A stretch of 64,000 bases of DNA from Mesorhizobium jarvisii (GCF_003601985.1 NZ_QZXA01000006.1:248001-312000); one strand, 5' to 3'; counted from the stretch's first letter, positions 34,213 to 43,092 are shown. Made by a program: numbers and translations. Notes: generated from the letters alone by a model not told the origin.

Positions 34213-35310
34213 GTGCACATCACAAATCGGTTCGGACCAATCGTTGCCGCATCGCTGCTTGGCATTGCCGCCGCCTTTGTATCGATCAACCCCGGCCGGG
34301 CGGATGAAAGCGCCGCAAGGCCCGAAGCGGCGGTCTCGCCGATGCAGCGGGTGACCGAGGCCAGGGCCAAGGCAGCCGCTGATAACCCTGACGGCGCCGA
34401 CCGGGTCTATGGCGGCAACCAGGCCGAAAAGGGCGCCTATCCGTTCCAGGTCGCGCTGCTCACCACCGCCAGGCTGGACGAGAACCCGGCCTCGCAGGCC
34501 AATGCACAATTCTGCGGCGGCAGCCTGATCGCCCCGCAATGGGTGCTGACCGCGGCACACTGCCTCAACGACAAGGGCAAGCCGATCTCACCGGATTCGG
34601 TCACCGTGCTGACCGGCGCCACCGACCTCGGCGAAGGCAAGCGCCACAAGGTGGTGGAGGTCATCGTCAACGAAGGCTACAGCGAGCAGACGCTCGACAA
34701 CGACCTCGGCCTGCTCCGGCTTGCCGAGCCGGCCGATGCGCCGACCATCAAGCTTACCCGCCAGGCGACCCCTGACACCGGCAAGACCACCGTCACCGGC
34801 TGGGGCAAGATGCAGGACGGAACGTTCCCGACCACGCTGATGGTCGCCGACCTTGATCTACAGCCGAACAGCGCCTGCAACACTGGCATCAAGGCCATCT
34901 ATGCGCACGACCTGAAGGCCGCGCTCGGCGATCTGTCCCACCGCATGCGCTATTCGGAAAAGGGCATCGATGCCGCCGCCAATGCGATTGCCGCCGACAT
35001 GACCGATCCGCTGACCGGCAACATGATCTGCGCCGGCACCACCAGCGGTGTGCGCGATGCCTGCAATGGCGACAGCGGCGGCCCGCTGTTCATGACCGGC
35101 GCCGACGGCCCGGTTCAGGTCGGCGTCGTCAGCTGGGGCGAAGGCCCCGCCGACGGCAGCGCGGCCTGCGGCCACAAGGACGCCTATGGCATCTACACGC
35201 GGCTGGCCAACTACGGCGGCTGGATCGAGGCGAAGATGAAGGGCCCTGCTCCTGCGCCGGAAAAGCCGAAAGCCGGGCTGGGCACGGCCCAGAAGCCGAA
35301 GACGCCCTGA
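34213..35310 (+). CDS. Exported trypsin-like serine protease zymogen
   Basis: 365 residues. GTG start at 34213, five bases after GAGGAGG; an upstream TTG without a ribosome site is rejected. Signal peptide at about 1–29, propeptide to R64, then VYGGNQAEKGAYPFQVAL. This is the classical 'R, then IVGG-like' activation junction. The triad is H116 (TAAHC), D164 (NDLGLL) and S288 (GDSGGP). D282, six residues before the serine, matches trypsin Asp189 and predicts cutting after Arg/Lys. An Ala/Pro/Lys-rich tail closes the protein. Activation could be autocatalytic or by another Arg-specific protease such as the metacaspase nearby (inference). Confidence 0.92.
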   Translation: MHITNRFGPIVAASLLGIAAAFVSINPGRADESAARPEAAVSPMQRVTEARAKAAADNPDGADRVYGGNQAEKGAYPFQVALLTTARLDENPASQANAQFCGGSLIAPQWVLTAAHCLNDKGKPISPDSVTVLTGATDLGEGKRHKVVEVIVNEGYSEQTLDNDLGLLRLAEPADAPTIKLTRQATPDTGKTTVTGWGKMQDGTFPTTLMVADLDLQPNSACNTGIKAIYAHDLKAALGDLSHRMRYSEKGIDAAANAIAADMTDPLTGNMICAGTTSGVRDACNGDSGGPLFMTGADGPVQVGVVSWGEGPADGSAACGHKDAYGIYTRLANYGGWIEAKMKGPAPAPEKPKAGLGTAQKPKTP

Positions 35311-35348
35311 GGCCCAGCCATCTTGTTCGACATTTTGCTTGCCATGAA

Positions 35349-35373
35349 AACGGCGGGAAGGGTTCCCGCCGTT
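35349..35373. terminator. Bidirectional terminator between protease and aldo-keto reductase genes
   Basis: Eleven-base perfect arms around a GGG loop. It sits between convergent genes; on the minus strand a TTTT follows the stem, and on the plus strand a looser T-rich stretch. It likely serves both transcripts. Confidence 0.7.
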
Positions 35374-35399
35374 GTCATTTGCCGGCTTGTCCTACAGCT

Positions 35400-36446
35400 T
35401 TATTTCCTCGGCGGGCCTTTGCGCTCGGCTGAGGCCGCCCACAGATTGATGTCGGATTCGCGCGCGTAGCTATCGATCTCGGCCAATTCGGCATCGCTGA
35501 AGTCGAGCACCTTCAGGGCGCCGACGCAGTCCTCGACCTGCTCCGGCCGGCTGGCGCCGATCAGCGCCGATGTCACCTTGCCCTTGCGCAGCACCCAGGC
35601 CAGCGCCATCTGCGCCAGCGTCTGGCCGCGCTTGCCGGCGATGGCGTTGAGCGCCTTGATGTTGGCGATGGTGCGGTCGTTGATGAAGGCCGACTTCAGC
35701 GACTTGCCCTGCGAGGCGCGGCTGCCTTCGGGGATGCCGCCAAGATATTTGTCGGTCAGCATGCCCTGGGCCAGCGGCGAGAACACGATCGAGCCGACGC
35801 CGAGCCCTTCCAGCGTGTCGAGCAGGCCGTCTTCCTCGACCCAGCGGTTCAGCATCGAATAGCTCGGCTGGTGGATGATGCAGGGCGTGCCGAGCTGCCG
35901 CAATATGTCGGCGGCCTCGCGGGTGCGCTGCGAGTTGTAGGACGAAATGCCGGCATAGAGCGCCTTGCCCGAGCGCACCGCATGGTCGAGCGCGCCCATG
36001 GTTTCTTCCAGCGGCGTGTCCGGGTCGAAGCGGTGTGAGTAGAAGATGTCGACATAATCGAGCCCCATCCGCTTCAGGCTCTGATCGAGGCTGGCCAGCA
36101 TGTATTTGCGCCCGCCCCATTCACCGTAAGGGCCAGCCCACATTTCATAGCCGGCCTTGGTCGAGATGATCAGCTCGTCGCGATAGGCGGAAAAATCGGT
36201 GCGCAGGATTTCGCCGAAAGCGGTTTCGGCCGAGCCGGGCGGCGGCCCGTAATTGTTGGCGAGGTCGAAATGGGTGATGCCGAGGTCGAACGCCTTGCGC
36301 ACGATCGCCTGCTTGGTCTTGTGCGGCGTGTCGTTACCGAAATTGTGCCACAGGCCGAGCGAGATCGCCGGCAGCTTGAGGCCGGAGCGCCCACAGCGAT
36401 TGTAGATCATTTTTTCGTAGCGATTTTCGGCGGCGACATAGGGCAT
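35400..36446 (-). CDS. Aldo/keto reductase (YghZ/Gpr-like)
   Basis: 348 residues, NADPH-dependent TIM-barrel reductase. The catalytic tetrad region FDLANNYGPPPGSAE (Asp and Tyr) and KAGYEMWAGPYGEWGGRKYM resemble the L-glyceraldehyde-3-phosphate reductase YghZ subfamily. KRMGLDYVDIFYSHRFD (about residues 133–150) carries the active-site His. Start ATG 36446 opens MPYVAAENRYEKM; a longer frame upstream is translated from a palindromic repeat and is not used. Last gene of the sugar uptake operon, so it probably reduces or oxidises the imported sugar or its product. Confidence 0.88.
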   Translation of the reverse strand: MPYVAAENRYEKMIYNRCGRSGLKLPAISLGLWHNFGNDTPHKTKQAIVRKAFDLGITHFDLANNYGPPPGSAETAFGEILRTDFSAYRDELIISTKAGYEMWAGPYGEWGGRKYMLASLDQSLKRMGLDYVDIFYSHRFDPDTPLEETMGALDHAVRSGKALYAGISSYNSQRTREAADILRQLGTPCIIHQPSYSMLNRWVEEDGLLDTLEGLGVGSIVFSPLAQGMLTDKYLGGIPEGSRASQGKSLKSAFINDRTIANIKALNAIAGKRGQTLAQMALAWVLRKGKVTSALIGASRPEQVEDCVGALKVLDFSDAELAEIDSYARESDINLWAASAERKGPPRK

Positions 36447-36520
36447 TGGGAAAGATCCTCGAATGTGAACAGACCGGGCAGCTTCATCGCAAAGCGGTGA
36501 GCCGGCCCGGCGCCCTTTTA

Positions 36521-36548
36521 CCCTCTCCCCGGCCGAACGGGGAGAGGG
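36521..36548. repeat. Palindromic REP-like repeat
   Basis: Ten-base arms CCCTCTCCCC and GGGGAGAGGG around an eight-base loop. This type of palindrome is common between genes in many proteobacteria. It separates the Gfo/Idh/MocA gene from the aldo/keto reductase gene and might reduce read-through or protect RNA ends. Confidence 0.7.
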
Positions 36549-36578
36549 GCAAGTCAACATTATCGATAATCTTTGCGC

Positions 36579-37718
36579 CTACTTCTTCGCCAGCAGTTCC
36601 TTGGCCGCCTTGACGCCAAGTGCCGCCGGCCGCTCGCAAGTGGTCTGCATGACGACGAACTTGCCGGTTTCGCCGGAGCGCAGGATGCCGGTCATGACAT
36701 CGACGGCATGCAGCGCCAATTCCATCGAGCAACGATGCGGCCGCCCCTCGACTATCGCCAACGCCATGTCGGCGAGACCTGCCGTGCGGTAGTTGGCCAT
36801 CATGCCCTGGCCGTGCATTTCATTGGGCACGCCAAGCGGGTGCTTCCATTTCGGCAGCTTCTTGACCGGCTTGCCCTCTTCGGTGAAGCGCACGTCGCCG
36901 CCGAAGAAATTCGGATCCGGCACGAACACCGTGCCCGCTTCGCCATAGAGTTCCATCGGCGCATGGCCGTGAGCCCAGACATCCCAGCTGGTGTTCAACG
37001 TCACCACGGCGCCGTTCTCGAACTCCAGCAGGCCATGGATGGTGGTTGGCGTGTTGACCGGGATTTTTTCGCCCGCACGCGGTTTCGACGAAATCGTCCG
37101 CTCCTTGGCCGGGGTCGTCGCAAAGGCGGCCACCTGTTTCACCGGCCCGATCAGCTGGATCAGATTGGTGATGTAATACGGCCCGATGTCGAGCACCGGT
37201 CCGGCGCCCGGCTGGAAAAAGAAATCCGGATTCGGGTGCCAGTGCTCCATGCCGTGACCCATGACATGGCAGGTGCCGCTGGTGATCTTGCCGAGCTTCC
37301 CCTCGTCGATCAGTTCACGCACCAGTTGGTGCGCGCCGCCGAGGAACGTGTCGGGCGCCGAGCCGATGCGCAACCCCTTCCTTTCAGCCCGGGCCTTGAG
37401 GTCCTGGCCCTCTTCGAGCGAGAGCACGAACGGCTTTTCCGAATAGACGTGCTTGCCGGCATCGAGCACGCGTTTGGACACCTCGTAATGCACCGCCGGT
37501 ATCGTCAGGTTGACGATGATGTCGATGTCATCGGCCTTGAGCAGGTCCTCGACGGTCTCGGCGCGCAGCTTGAACTCCTTCGCCCGCGCCCTGGCCGCGT
37601 CCATGTTGATGTCGGCGCAGGCGCGCATCTCGATGCCGCGAAACAGCGGTGCCAGCGAGAAATACGCCTTCGAGATGTTGCCGCAGCCGATGACGCCAAT
37701 ACCCAGTTTCTTTGCCAT
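36579..37718 (-). CDS. Gfo/Idh/MocA-family sugar dehydrogenase
   Basis: 379 residues, NAD(P)-dependent oxidoreductase acting on sugars or inositols. Rossmann motif LGIGVIGCGNISKAYF at residues 5–20, and the catalytic-lysine motif VYSEKPFVLSLEEG (EKP) at about residues 92–105. The C-terminal domain with HVMGHGMEHWHPNPDFFFQPGAGPVLDIGPYYI carries the substrate-site histidines and the DIGPY block. It sits 11 bp downstream of the isomerase gene, so the two likely act in sequence on an imported sugar. Exact substrate unknown. Confidence 0.9.
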   Translation of the reverse strand: MAKKLGIGVIGCGNISKAYFSLAPLFRGIEMRACADINMDAARARAKEFKLRAETVEDLLKADDIDIIVNLTIPAVHYEVSKRVLDAGKHVYSEKPFVLSLEEGQDLKARAERKGLRIGSAPDTFLGGAHQLVRELIDEGKLGKITSGTCHVMGHGMEHWHPNPDFFFQPGAGPVLDIGPYYITNLIQLIGPVKQVAAFATTPAKERTISSKPRAGEKIPVNTPTTIHGLLEFENGAVVTLNTSWDVWAHGHAPMELYGEAGTVFVPDPNFFGGDVRFTEEGKPVKKLPKWKHPLGVPNEMHGQGMMANYRTAGLADMALAIVEGRPHRCSMELALHAVDVMTGILRSGETGKFVVMQTTCERPAALGVKAAKELLAKK

Positions 37719-37729
37719 GATGATTGTTC

Positions 37730-38476
37730 CTAGTAAGCCTTGACGGATGCGATCGAGCGACGAGCGAAGCGCTCGATGTCGTTGGGGTTGTCCTGCTCCA
37801 TGACAAAGTATTTTGCCGCGCTCTTGGCCCGCAACACCTTGATCAGGTTGGCCCAGTCGATCGTGCCGTGGCCGACATCCGACCAGCCATCCTCGTCCAG
37901 TCCCTCGCCCGGCTTGGCGATGTCTTTGACATGCACGGCGACGATGCGCTTGCCGTGCTTTTCGATCCAGGGCAGCGGATCGGCGCCGCCGCGCACCACC
38001 CAGGCAAGGTCCATCTCCCAGCCGATATCGGGAGCGGACGACAGGATGTGATCCTGCGGCACCGAACCGTCGGCGAGTGCCTTGAACTCGAAATCATGGT
38101 TGTGCCAGGCAAAGCCGTAGCCGGCCTTCGAGGCGACCTCGCCAACCTTGGCCAGTCGCTCGCCAAAGCCGCGCCAGCCGGCGGCGTCTGACGGCCTGTC
38201 CTCGGCCATCAGATAGGGACAGATCAGAAGCTTGATGCCGAGCGCTTCGGCCGTTTTGCGCACGCCGTCGAAATCCTTCTCCAACGCATCGATGGAGAAA
38301 TGCCCGGTCGGCATCGAAAGCCCGTTCTTGTCGAGTTCCGCGCGGAAGGCCTTGGGATTTTCATAGACGCCACCGAAACCTTCGACTTGCGCGTAGCCGA
38401 GCTTGCCGAGCGAGGCGAGCACGCCCTCCCAAGGTTGAAAATTGCGGGCGCTGTAAAGTTGGAATGACCAGTTCAT
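37730..38476 (-). CDS. Sugar phosphate isomerase/epimerase (AP-endonuclease-2-like TIM barrel)
   Basis: 248 residues, xylose-isomerase-like TIM barrel. It keeps the metal-binding pattern: Glu and His positions in FAWHNHDFEF, DIGWEMDLAWVVRGG and VAVHVKDI. Members interconvert keto- and aldo-sugars or 3-keto sugars. It lies between the ABC ATPase and the Gfo/Idh/MocA gene; such pairs often process oxidised (3-keto) sugars. No single reaction can be assigned. Confidence 0.88.
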   Translation of the reverse strand: MNWSFQLYSARNFQPWEGVLASLGKLGYAQVEGFGGVYENPKAFRAELDKNGLSMPTGHFSIDALEKDFDGVRKTAEALGIKLLICPYLMAEDRPSDAAGWRGFGERLAKVGEVASKAGYGFAWHNHDFEFKALADGSVPQDHILSSAPDIGWEMDLAWVVRGGADPLPWIEKHGKRIVAVHVKDIAKPGEGLDEDGWSDVGHGTIDWANLIKVLRAKSAAKYFVMEQDNPNDIERFARRSIASVKAY

Positions 38477-38530
38477 CGTCTCTGTCCGTTCTGCTTGGTA
38501 GGGTGGGTTCTTGGGAGGAAGGCTTGGGGG

Positions 38531-39634
38531 CTATAGGCGGTTGCCGGATGGGGTGTCGAAAAGCGAGGCGCGGGCTGGGTCAAAGCCGATCCGGATTGGA
38601 TCGCCGGTGCGCAGCGTCTTTTCCGCCTCGACGCGGAAGGAAAAATTGCGGCCGCCGAGCTTGGTCCACACCAGCGTGTCGGAGCCCATCGGCTCGACGA
38701 TCTCGACGGCTGACTCGGCGGTGAACGGCATGGCCTTGGCCGCATCTCCAAAGGCGACGTGCTCGGGCCTGATGCCGAACACACAGGGCTTGCCCGCGCT
38801 GCCGCGATCCTTGTCGAACTCATAGCGGTCGAGCGGTATCGAAACCCCGTCGGCGGTGAACGCCGCGGCATCGCCGGCTTCCAGTTGACCCTCGATGAAA
38901 TTCATCGCCGGCGAACCGAGGAATCCGGCGACAAAGCGATTGACCGGACGGTTGTAGATGGTTTGCGGGGCGTCGAGCTGTTGGATGACGCCGCCCTTCA
39001 TCACCGCGATCCGGTCGGCGAGCGTCATCGCCTCGATCTGGTCGTGGGTGACGTAGATCATGGTGTTCTGCAATCTGCGATGCAGCAGCTTGATCTCGAC
39101 GCGCAATTCGGATCGCAGCTTGGCGTCAAGATTGGACAGCGGTTCGTCGAACAGGAAAACGTCGACATCGCGCACCAGCGCCCGCCCGATCGCCACGCGC
39201 TGGCGCTGGCCGCCGGACAGTGCGGAGGGCTTGCGCTGCAGCAGCGGTTCGATCTGCAGGATCTCCGCGGCGCGCGCGATACGCTTGGCAATTTCGTCCT
39301 TGGGCAGGCCCGCGACGCGCAGGCCGAAGGACAGGTTCTTCTCCACCGTCATCTGCGGATAGAGCGCATAGGACTGGAATACCATGCCGATGCCGCGATC
39401 CTTGGGCTCCTCCCAGGTGACGTTTTTGCCCTTGATGAAGATGCGGCCCTTCGAAATGTCGAGCAGCCCGGCAATGCAGTTGAGCAAGGTCGACTTGCCA
39501 CAGCCGGAGGGCCCCAGGAGCACGATGAACTCGCCCTCGGCGATATCGAGGTTGAGTGTCTGCAGAACCGACACCGCGCCATAGTTCAGCGACAGGTTCT
39601 GGATCGATACGCTGGGGTTCGCGATTTCTGCCAT
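38531..39634 (-). CDS. Sugar ABC transporter ATP-binding protein (MsmK/UgpC-type)
   Basis: 367 residues. Energises the importer formed with the two permeases upstream. Walker A GPSGCGKST, signature LSGGQRQRVAIGRALVRD, Walker B VFLFDEPLSNLDAKLR and a switch histidine (VTHDQ) are all visible. The C-terminal regulatory OB-fold (about 240–367) is typical of CUT1 ATPases. Three ATGs are in tandem; the third is six bases after GAAAGG and is chosen, though the first overlaps the permease stop codon. Cytoplasmic face of the membrane. Confidence 0.93.
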   Translation of the reverse strand: MAEIANPSVSIQNLSLNYGAVSVLQTLNLDIAEGEFIVLLGPSGCGKSTLLNCIAGLLDISKGRIFIKGKNVTWEEPKDRGIGMVFQSYALYPQMTVEKNLSFGLRVAGLPKDEIAKRIARAAEILQIEPLLQRKPSALSGGQRQRVAIGRALVRDVDVFLFDEPLSNLDAKLRSELRVEIKLLHRRLQNTMIYVTHDQIEAMTLADRIAVMKGGVIQQLDAPQTIYNRPVNRFVAGFLGSPAMNFIEGQLEAGDAAAFTADGVSIPLDRYEFDKDRGSAGKPCVFGIRPEHVAFGDAAKAMPFTAESAVEIVEPMGSDTLVWTKLGGRNFSFRVEAEKTLRTGDPIRIGFDPARASLFDTPSGNRL

Positions 39635-39636
39635 CA

Positions 39637-40572
39637 TCATCCTTTCACCGCGCCGGCAGCGATGCCACGCACAAAAAGCCTGCCGGAAATGAAATAGATA
39701 ACGAGCGGCACCAGCCCGGTCAGGATGGTCGCCGCCATATTGACGTTGTATTCCTTCACGCCCTGCACGGAGTTGACGATGTTGTTGAGCTGCACCGTCA
39801 TCGGATAGGTGTCGGGGCGCGTGTAGACGACGCCGAACAGGAAGTCGTTCCAAATGCCTGTCACCTGCAGGATGACGGCGACGACGAAGATCGGCAGCGA
39901 CATCGGCAGCATGATGCGCAGATAGATGCCCCAGAAGCCGGCGCCGTCGACGCGCGCCGCCCGGAACAATTCCTCCGGCATGGAGGTGAAATAGTTGCGG
40001 AACAAAAGTGTCAGGATCGGCATGCCGAAAATGGAATGGACGACCACCAGGCCGCTCAGGCTGCCATAGAGGCCGATCTCGCGCAGGATGATGACGATCG
40101 GATAGATCATCACCTGATAGGGGATGAAGGCACCGACGATCAGGATGATGAAGAACGTGTCGGCGCCCTTGAAGCGCCAGTTGGCCAGCGCATAGCCGTT
40201 TACGGAGGCGATCGCGATCGACAAGATCACCGAAGGTACGGTGATACGAACGGAGTTCCAGAAGCCGCGCGAGAGTCCGTCGCAATTGAGGCCGGTGCAG
40301 GCCGTCGACCACGCCTTGACCCAGGGCTCGAACGTGATCTCGAGCGGTGGCGAGAAGATGTTGCCGAGGCGGATTTCCGGCATGCCCTTGAGCGAGGTGA
40401 CGATCATCACATAGAGCGGCAGGAGGTAGTAGAGCGCCGCCACGATGAGCGTGCCATAGAGGAAGATGTTGCGGCGCGAGAAAATGTGACGCGGCTTCGG
40501 TCCGCTCGGCCCCGAGGCATCGGCATGGCCGGCGCCGGACGGCGCGGACAAGGAGACGGCTTGGTCAGACAC
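39637..40572 (-). CDS. Sugar ABC transporter permease (MalG-type, CUT1)
   Basis: 311 residues, six predicted membrane spans. The EAA loop near FRAARVDGAGFWGIYLRIMLPMSLPI (about residues 200–225) contacts the ATPase. The GTG at 40572 has AGGAAG just upstream and overlaps the stop of the first permease by eight bases, so the two permeases are coupled. Belongs with the binding protein, the other permease and the ATPase of the same operon. Confidence 0.9.
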   Translation of the reverse strand: MSDQAVSLSAPSGAGHADASGPSGPKPRHIFSRRNIFLYGTLIVAALYYLLPLYVMIVTSLKGMPEIRLGNIFSPPLEITFEPWVKAWSTACTGLNCDGLSRGFWNSVRITVPSVILSIAIASVNGYALANWRFKGADTFFIILIVGAFIPYQVMIYPIVIILREIGLYGSLSGLVVVHSIFGMPILTLLFRNYFTSMPEELFRAARVDGAGFWGIYLRIMLPMSLPIFVVAVILQVTGIWNDFLFGVVYTRPDTYPMTVQLNNIVNSVQGVKEYNVNMAATILTGLVPLVIYFISGRLFVRGIAAGAVKG

Positions 40573-41470
40573 GCTTCCTGCCTCCGAATTCGAGATAAGC
40601 CCACGGCACGATGACAATCATCACCGAGAGCAGCATCATGGTCGAGGCCGCGAAACCCTGGCCGAGATTCTGGGCGAAGAACATGTAGTCGTAGACATAT
40701 TTTGCCGGCACTTCGGACGCGATGCCCGGCCCGCCGCTGGTCTGGGCGACGACGAGGTCGTAGACCTTGACGATGCCGGACGCGATGATGACGAGCGTGG
40801 TGATGAAGACCGGCCGCATCATCGGGATGATGATGAACAGATAGGTCTTCCACATCGGGATCCCGTCCACCCGCGCTGCCTTCCAGATATCCTCGTCTAT
40901 GCCGCGCAGGCCGGCCAGCATCAGACACATGATCAGCCCGGTGCCCTGCCAGAGCGCGGCGATCGATATGCCGTAGATGACGATGCTGGAATTGTAGAGC
41001 GGATCGAAAGCGAAGCTCGTCCAGCCAAGCTTTCGTATCACGCCCTGGATGCCGAAGTCGGGATTGAGCAGCCATTGCCAGACAAGGCCGGTGACGATGA
41101 AGGAGAGCGCGAAGGGATAGAGAAAGATCGTGCGGAACGTGTCCTCGAAACGGATCTTCTGGTCGAGCAGGGCAGCGAGGATGAAACCGATCACCAGCGA
41201 GAAAACCAGCGAGATCACGCCGTAGATCAGCAGGTTCTCGATCGAGATCAGCCAGCGCGGGGTCGCCCACAACCGGTAATACTGGTCGAGGCCGACGAAA
41301 TTCAGCCGCGGCAACAGCTTCGAATTGGTGAAGGAATAGAGCACCGTCCACGCCGTGCCGCCGACGAAAACCACCAGCGCGGTGAGGATCATGGGGATCG
41401 ACGCGACCTTCGCATTGAGATTGCGAAACAGTCGGCTCGGGCGTTCGCTCTTGCTCATCGGTGCAGCCAT
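40565..41470 (-). CDS. Sugar ABC transporter permease (MalF-type, CUT1)
   Basis: 301 residues with about six membrane spans and the EAA loop WKAARVDGIPMWKTYLFIIIPMMRPV at about residues 195–220. It resembles the first permease of glucose/mannose-type CUT1 importers. The start at 41470 is the likely ATG, although the ribosome site is poor and ATG 41458 is possible. A stem-loop lies between it and the binding-protein gene. Confidence 0.88.
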   Translation of the reverse strand: MAAPMSKSERPSRLFRNLNAKVASIPMILTALVVFVGGTAWTVLYSFTNSKLLPRLNFVGLDQYYRLWATPRWLISIENLLIYGVISLVFSLVIGFILAALLDQKIRFEDTFRTIFLYPFALSFIVTGLVWQWLLNPDFGIQGVIRKLGWTSFAFDPLYNSSIVIYGISIAALWQGTGLIMCLMLAGLRGIDEDIWKAARVDGIPMWKTYLFIIIPMMRPVFITTLVIIASGIVKVYDLVVAQTSGGPGIASEVPAKYVYDYMFFAQNLGQGFAASTMMLLSVMIVIVPWAYLEFGGRKRV

Positions 41471-41492
41471 GCTGGATCGGGTAAGGGCGCGC

Positions 41493-41524
41493 CCTCCCGG
41501 CCTGGAGTTCACCGGACCGGGAGG
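41493..41524. other. Stem-loop between binding protein and permease genes
   Basis: Eight-base arms CCTCCCGG and CCGGGAGG around a GC-rich loop in the gap after the substrate-binding-protein gene. Such structures commonly stabilise the upstream mRNA or cause partial termination, giving more binding protein than permease. That role is inferred. Confidence 0.55.
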
Positions 41525-41545
41525 AATGGGACTTTGCCGGCGGTA

Positions 41546-42784
41546 TCAGTCCGCCGTGGCGATGATGTCGGCGAAGCGCTTCTGCGCCTCTTCCACGGTC
41601 ATCTCGGGCTTGGCGAAGAACTCGGAGAACAGGTCCTCCTTCTGCTTCTGGCTGTCTTGCGAAAGCAGCTGATCGGTCCATGGGATGACGGCGCCCTTGG
41701 CTAGGATGGCGAGCCCCTTCTTCATGCAGTCATTGGCAGCGTTAAGGTCGACGTCGCCACGCACCGGCAGCGAGCCCTTCTTGAGATTGAAGGCGACCTG
41801 GGTCTTGGGATCGAGCAAGGTTTCGGCCAGGACTTCCTGCGCCTTGGACTTGTCGGCATCCTTGAGCACCGGGAAATAGAAGGCATCACCACCCGTGGCA
41901 ATGACCTCGTTCAGGCCAAGGCCGGGAAGACAGGTATAGTCCTTGCCGGCGGTCTTGCCGGCAACCTGGAACTCGCCCTGCGCCCAGTCACCCATGATCT
42001 GGCCGCCGGCCTTGCCGGTGATGACCATGTTGGTGGCCTGGTTCCAGTCCTGCACATTGGTGTTCTTGGCCATCTTGCGCGCATCGTCGGCCGCCTTGAA
42101 CACCTTGGCGACTTCAGGACCGGCCGCGAACTTGGCGTCCTTGTCCTTGTAGACCTTGAGGAAGGTGTCGGTGCCGCCAACCGCTGCAAGCAGCACGTCG
42201 AAGGCGCCGGACGACTGCCAGGCTTGCCCGCCCACCGCCAGCGGGACGATGCCTGCCTTCTCGAGCGCCGGGGCGGCGGCCACATACTCATTCCAGTCCT
42301 TTGGCACCGGCACGCCAGCCTTCTGGAAGGCGTCGTTCGAGAGCCACAGCCACTGCCAGGAGTGGATGTTGACTGGCACGCAATAAATCTTGCCGCCGAT
42401 GGTGCAGCTGTCGAGCAGGCTCTTCGGCCGCACGACCTCTGTCCACTTGCCCTTGGTGGCGACATCGGTCAGGTCGCGCATCAGGCCGGCCTGCACCAGC
42501 TCTTCCGCTTGCCGGCCGTGATTGAACTGGGTGGCGCCCATCGGGTCGCCGCCGGTGATCCGGCTGATCATGATCGGCCGTGCCGTGCCGCCGGAGCCGG
42601 CAATGGCGCCGTCGACCCAGTGATTGCCGGTGGCGTCGAATGCCTTGGCGAGTTCCGCGACCGCCGCCGCCTCGCCGCCGGAAGTCCACCAATGAGTGAC
42701 TTCCAGGTCCGTCGCGGTGGCCGGGCCGGCGAACTGCAGCGCGGCCGTGGCCGCAAGGGCAGCGGTCAAAAGTTTGTATCGCAT
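41546..42784 (-). CDS. Sugar ABC transporter substrate-binding protein (GtsA-like)
   Basis: 412 residues, exported periplasmic protein with a signal peptide (1–26, ending PATATDL). The beginning LEVTHWWTSGGEAAAVAELAK and later GQAWQSSGAFD resemble glucose/mannose-binding proteins of the GtsA type. Starts at the ATG following GGGAGG. First gene of the operon, and read from a promoter region containing one of two LacI operators. Ligand probably a monosaccharide (inference). Confidence 0.92.
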   Translation of the reverse strand: MRYKLLTAALAATAALQFAGPATATDLEVTHWWTSGGEAAAVAELAKAFDATGNHWVDGAIAGSGGTARPIMISRITGGDPMGATQFNHGRQAEELVQAGLMRDLTDVATKGKWTEVVRPKSLLDSCTIGGKIYCVPVNIHSWQWLWLSNDAFQKAGVPVPKDWNEYVAAAPALEKAGIVPLAVGGQAWQSSGAFDVLLAAVGGTDTFLKVYKDKDAKFAAGPEVAKVFKAADDARKMAKNTNVQDWNQATNMVITGKAGGQIMGDWAQGEFQVAGKTAGKDYTCLPGLGLNEVIATGGDAFYFPVLKDADKSKAQEVLAETLLDPKTQVAFNLKKGSLPVRGDVDLNAANDCMKKGLAILAKGAVIPWTDQLLSQDSQKQKEDLFSEFFAKPEMTVEEAQKRFADIIATAD

Positions 42785-42802
42785 TTCGGTTCCTCCCAGA
42801 AT

Positions 42803-42816
42803 CTGAAACGTTACAG
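42803..42816. promoter_or_regulatory. LacI-family operator CTGAAACGTTACAG, copy 1
   Basis: A 14-base near-palindrome centred on ACGT, 19 bp before the start codon of the sugar-binding-protein gene. Its exact reverse complement recurs at 43079–43092. The central CG and symmetric arms fit LacI-family operators. Confidence 0.75.
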
Positions 42817-43078
42817 ATTTTCGATACGGCAATTGCGTGGATGGCGCAACCCCAGGCGTGGAGACCGTTCGATATTTTTTCGAGTCGCGAATAAAATCTA
42901 TCGACCGGCCTTGCCGTTGTGCGCCGCAATATGAGCAATTGCAGTGCAAAATATGAAAAGGTCCATGAAAGCCGGCATAGAGCGTCGCCAGGACGGCGTT
43001 TCGCTCTGGATTCTCAAGGGAATTCGCGACTCCATGTCGTCCTGCGAATTCGCCCGCCAGCGCAGTGCGATTGGCAAT

Positions 43079-43092
43079 CTGTAACGTTTCAG
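43079..43092. promoter_or_regulatory. LacI-family operator CTGTAACGTTTCAG, copy 2
   Basis: The reverse complement of the 42803–42816 site, about 100 bp upstream of the lacI-type gene. It probably mediates autoregulation or looping with the first site. Confidence 0.75.

Noticed and set aside
36447..36560. Longer N-terminus for the aldo/keto reductase
   Set aside because: The extra residues come from translating a REP-like palindrome; homologues start at MPYVAAENRY.
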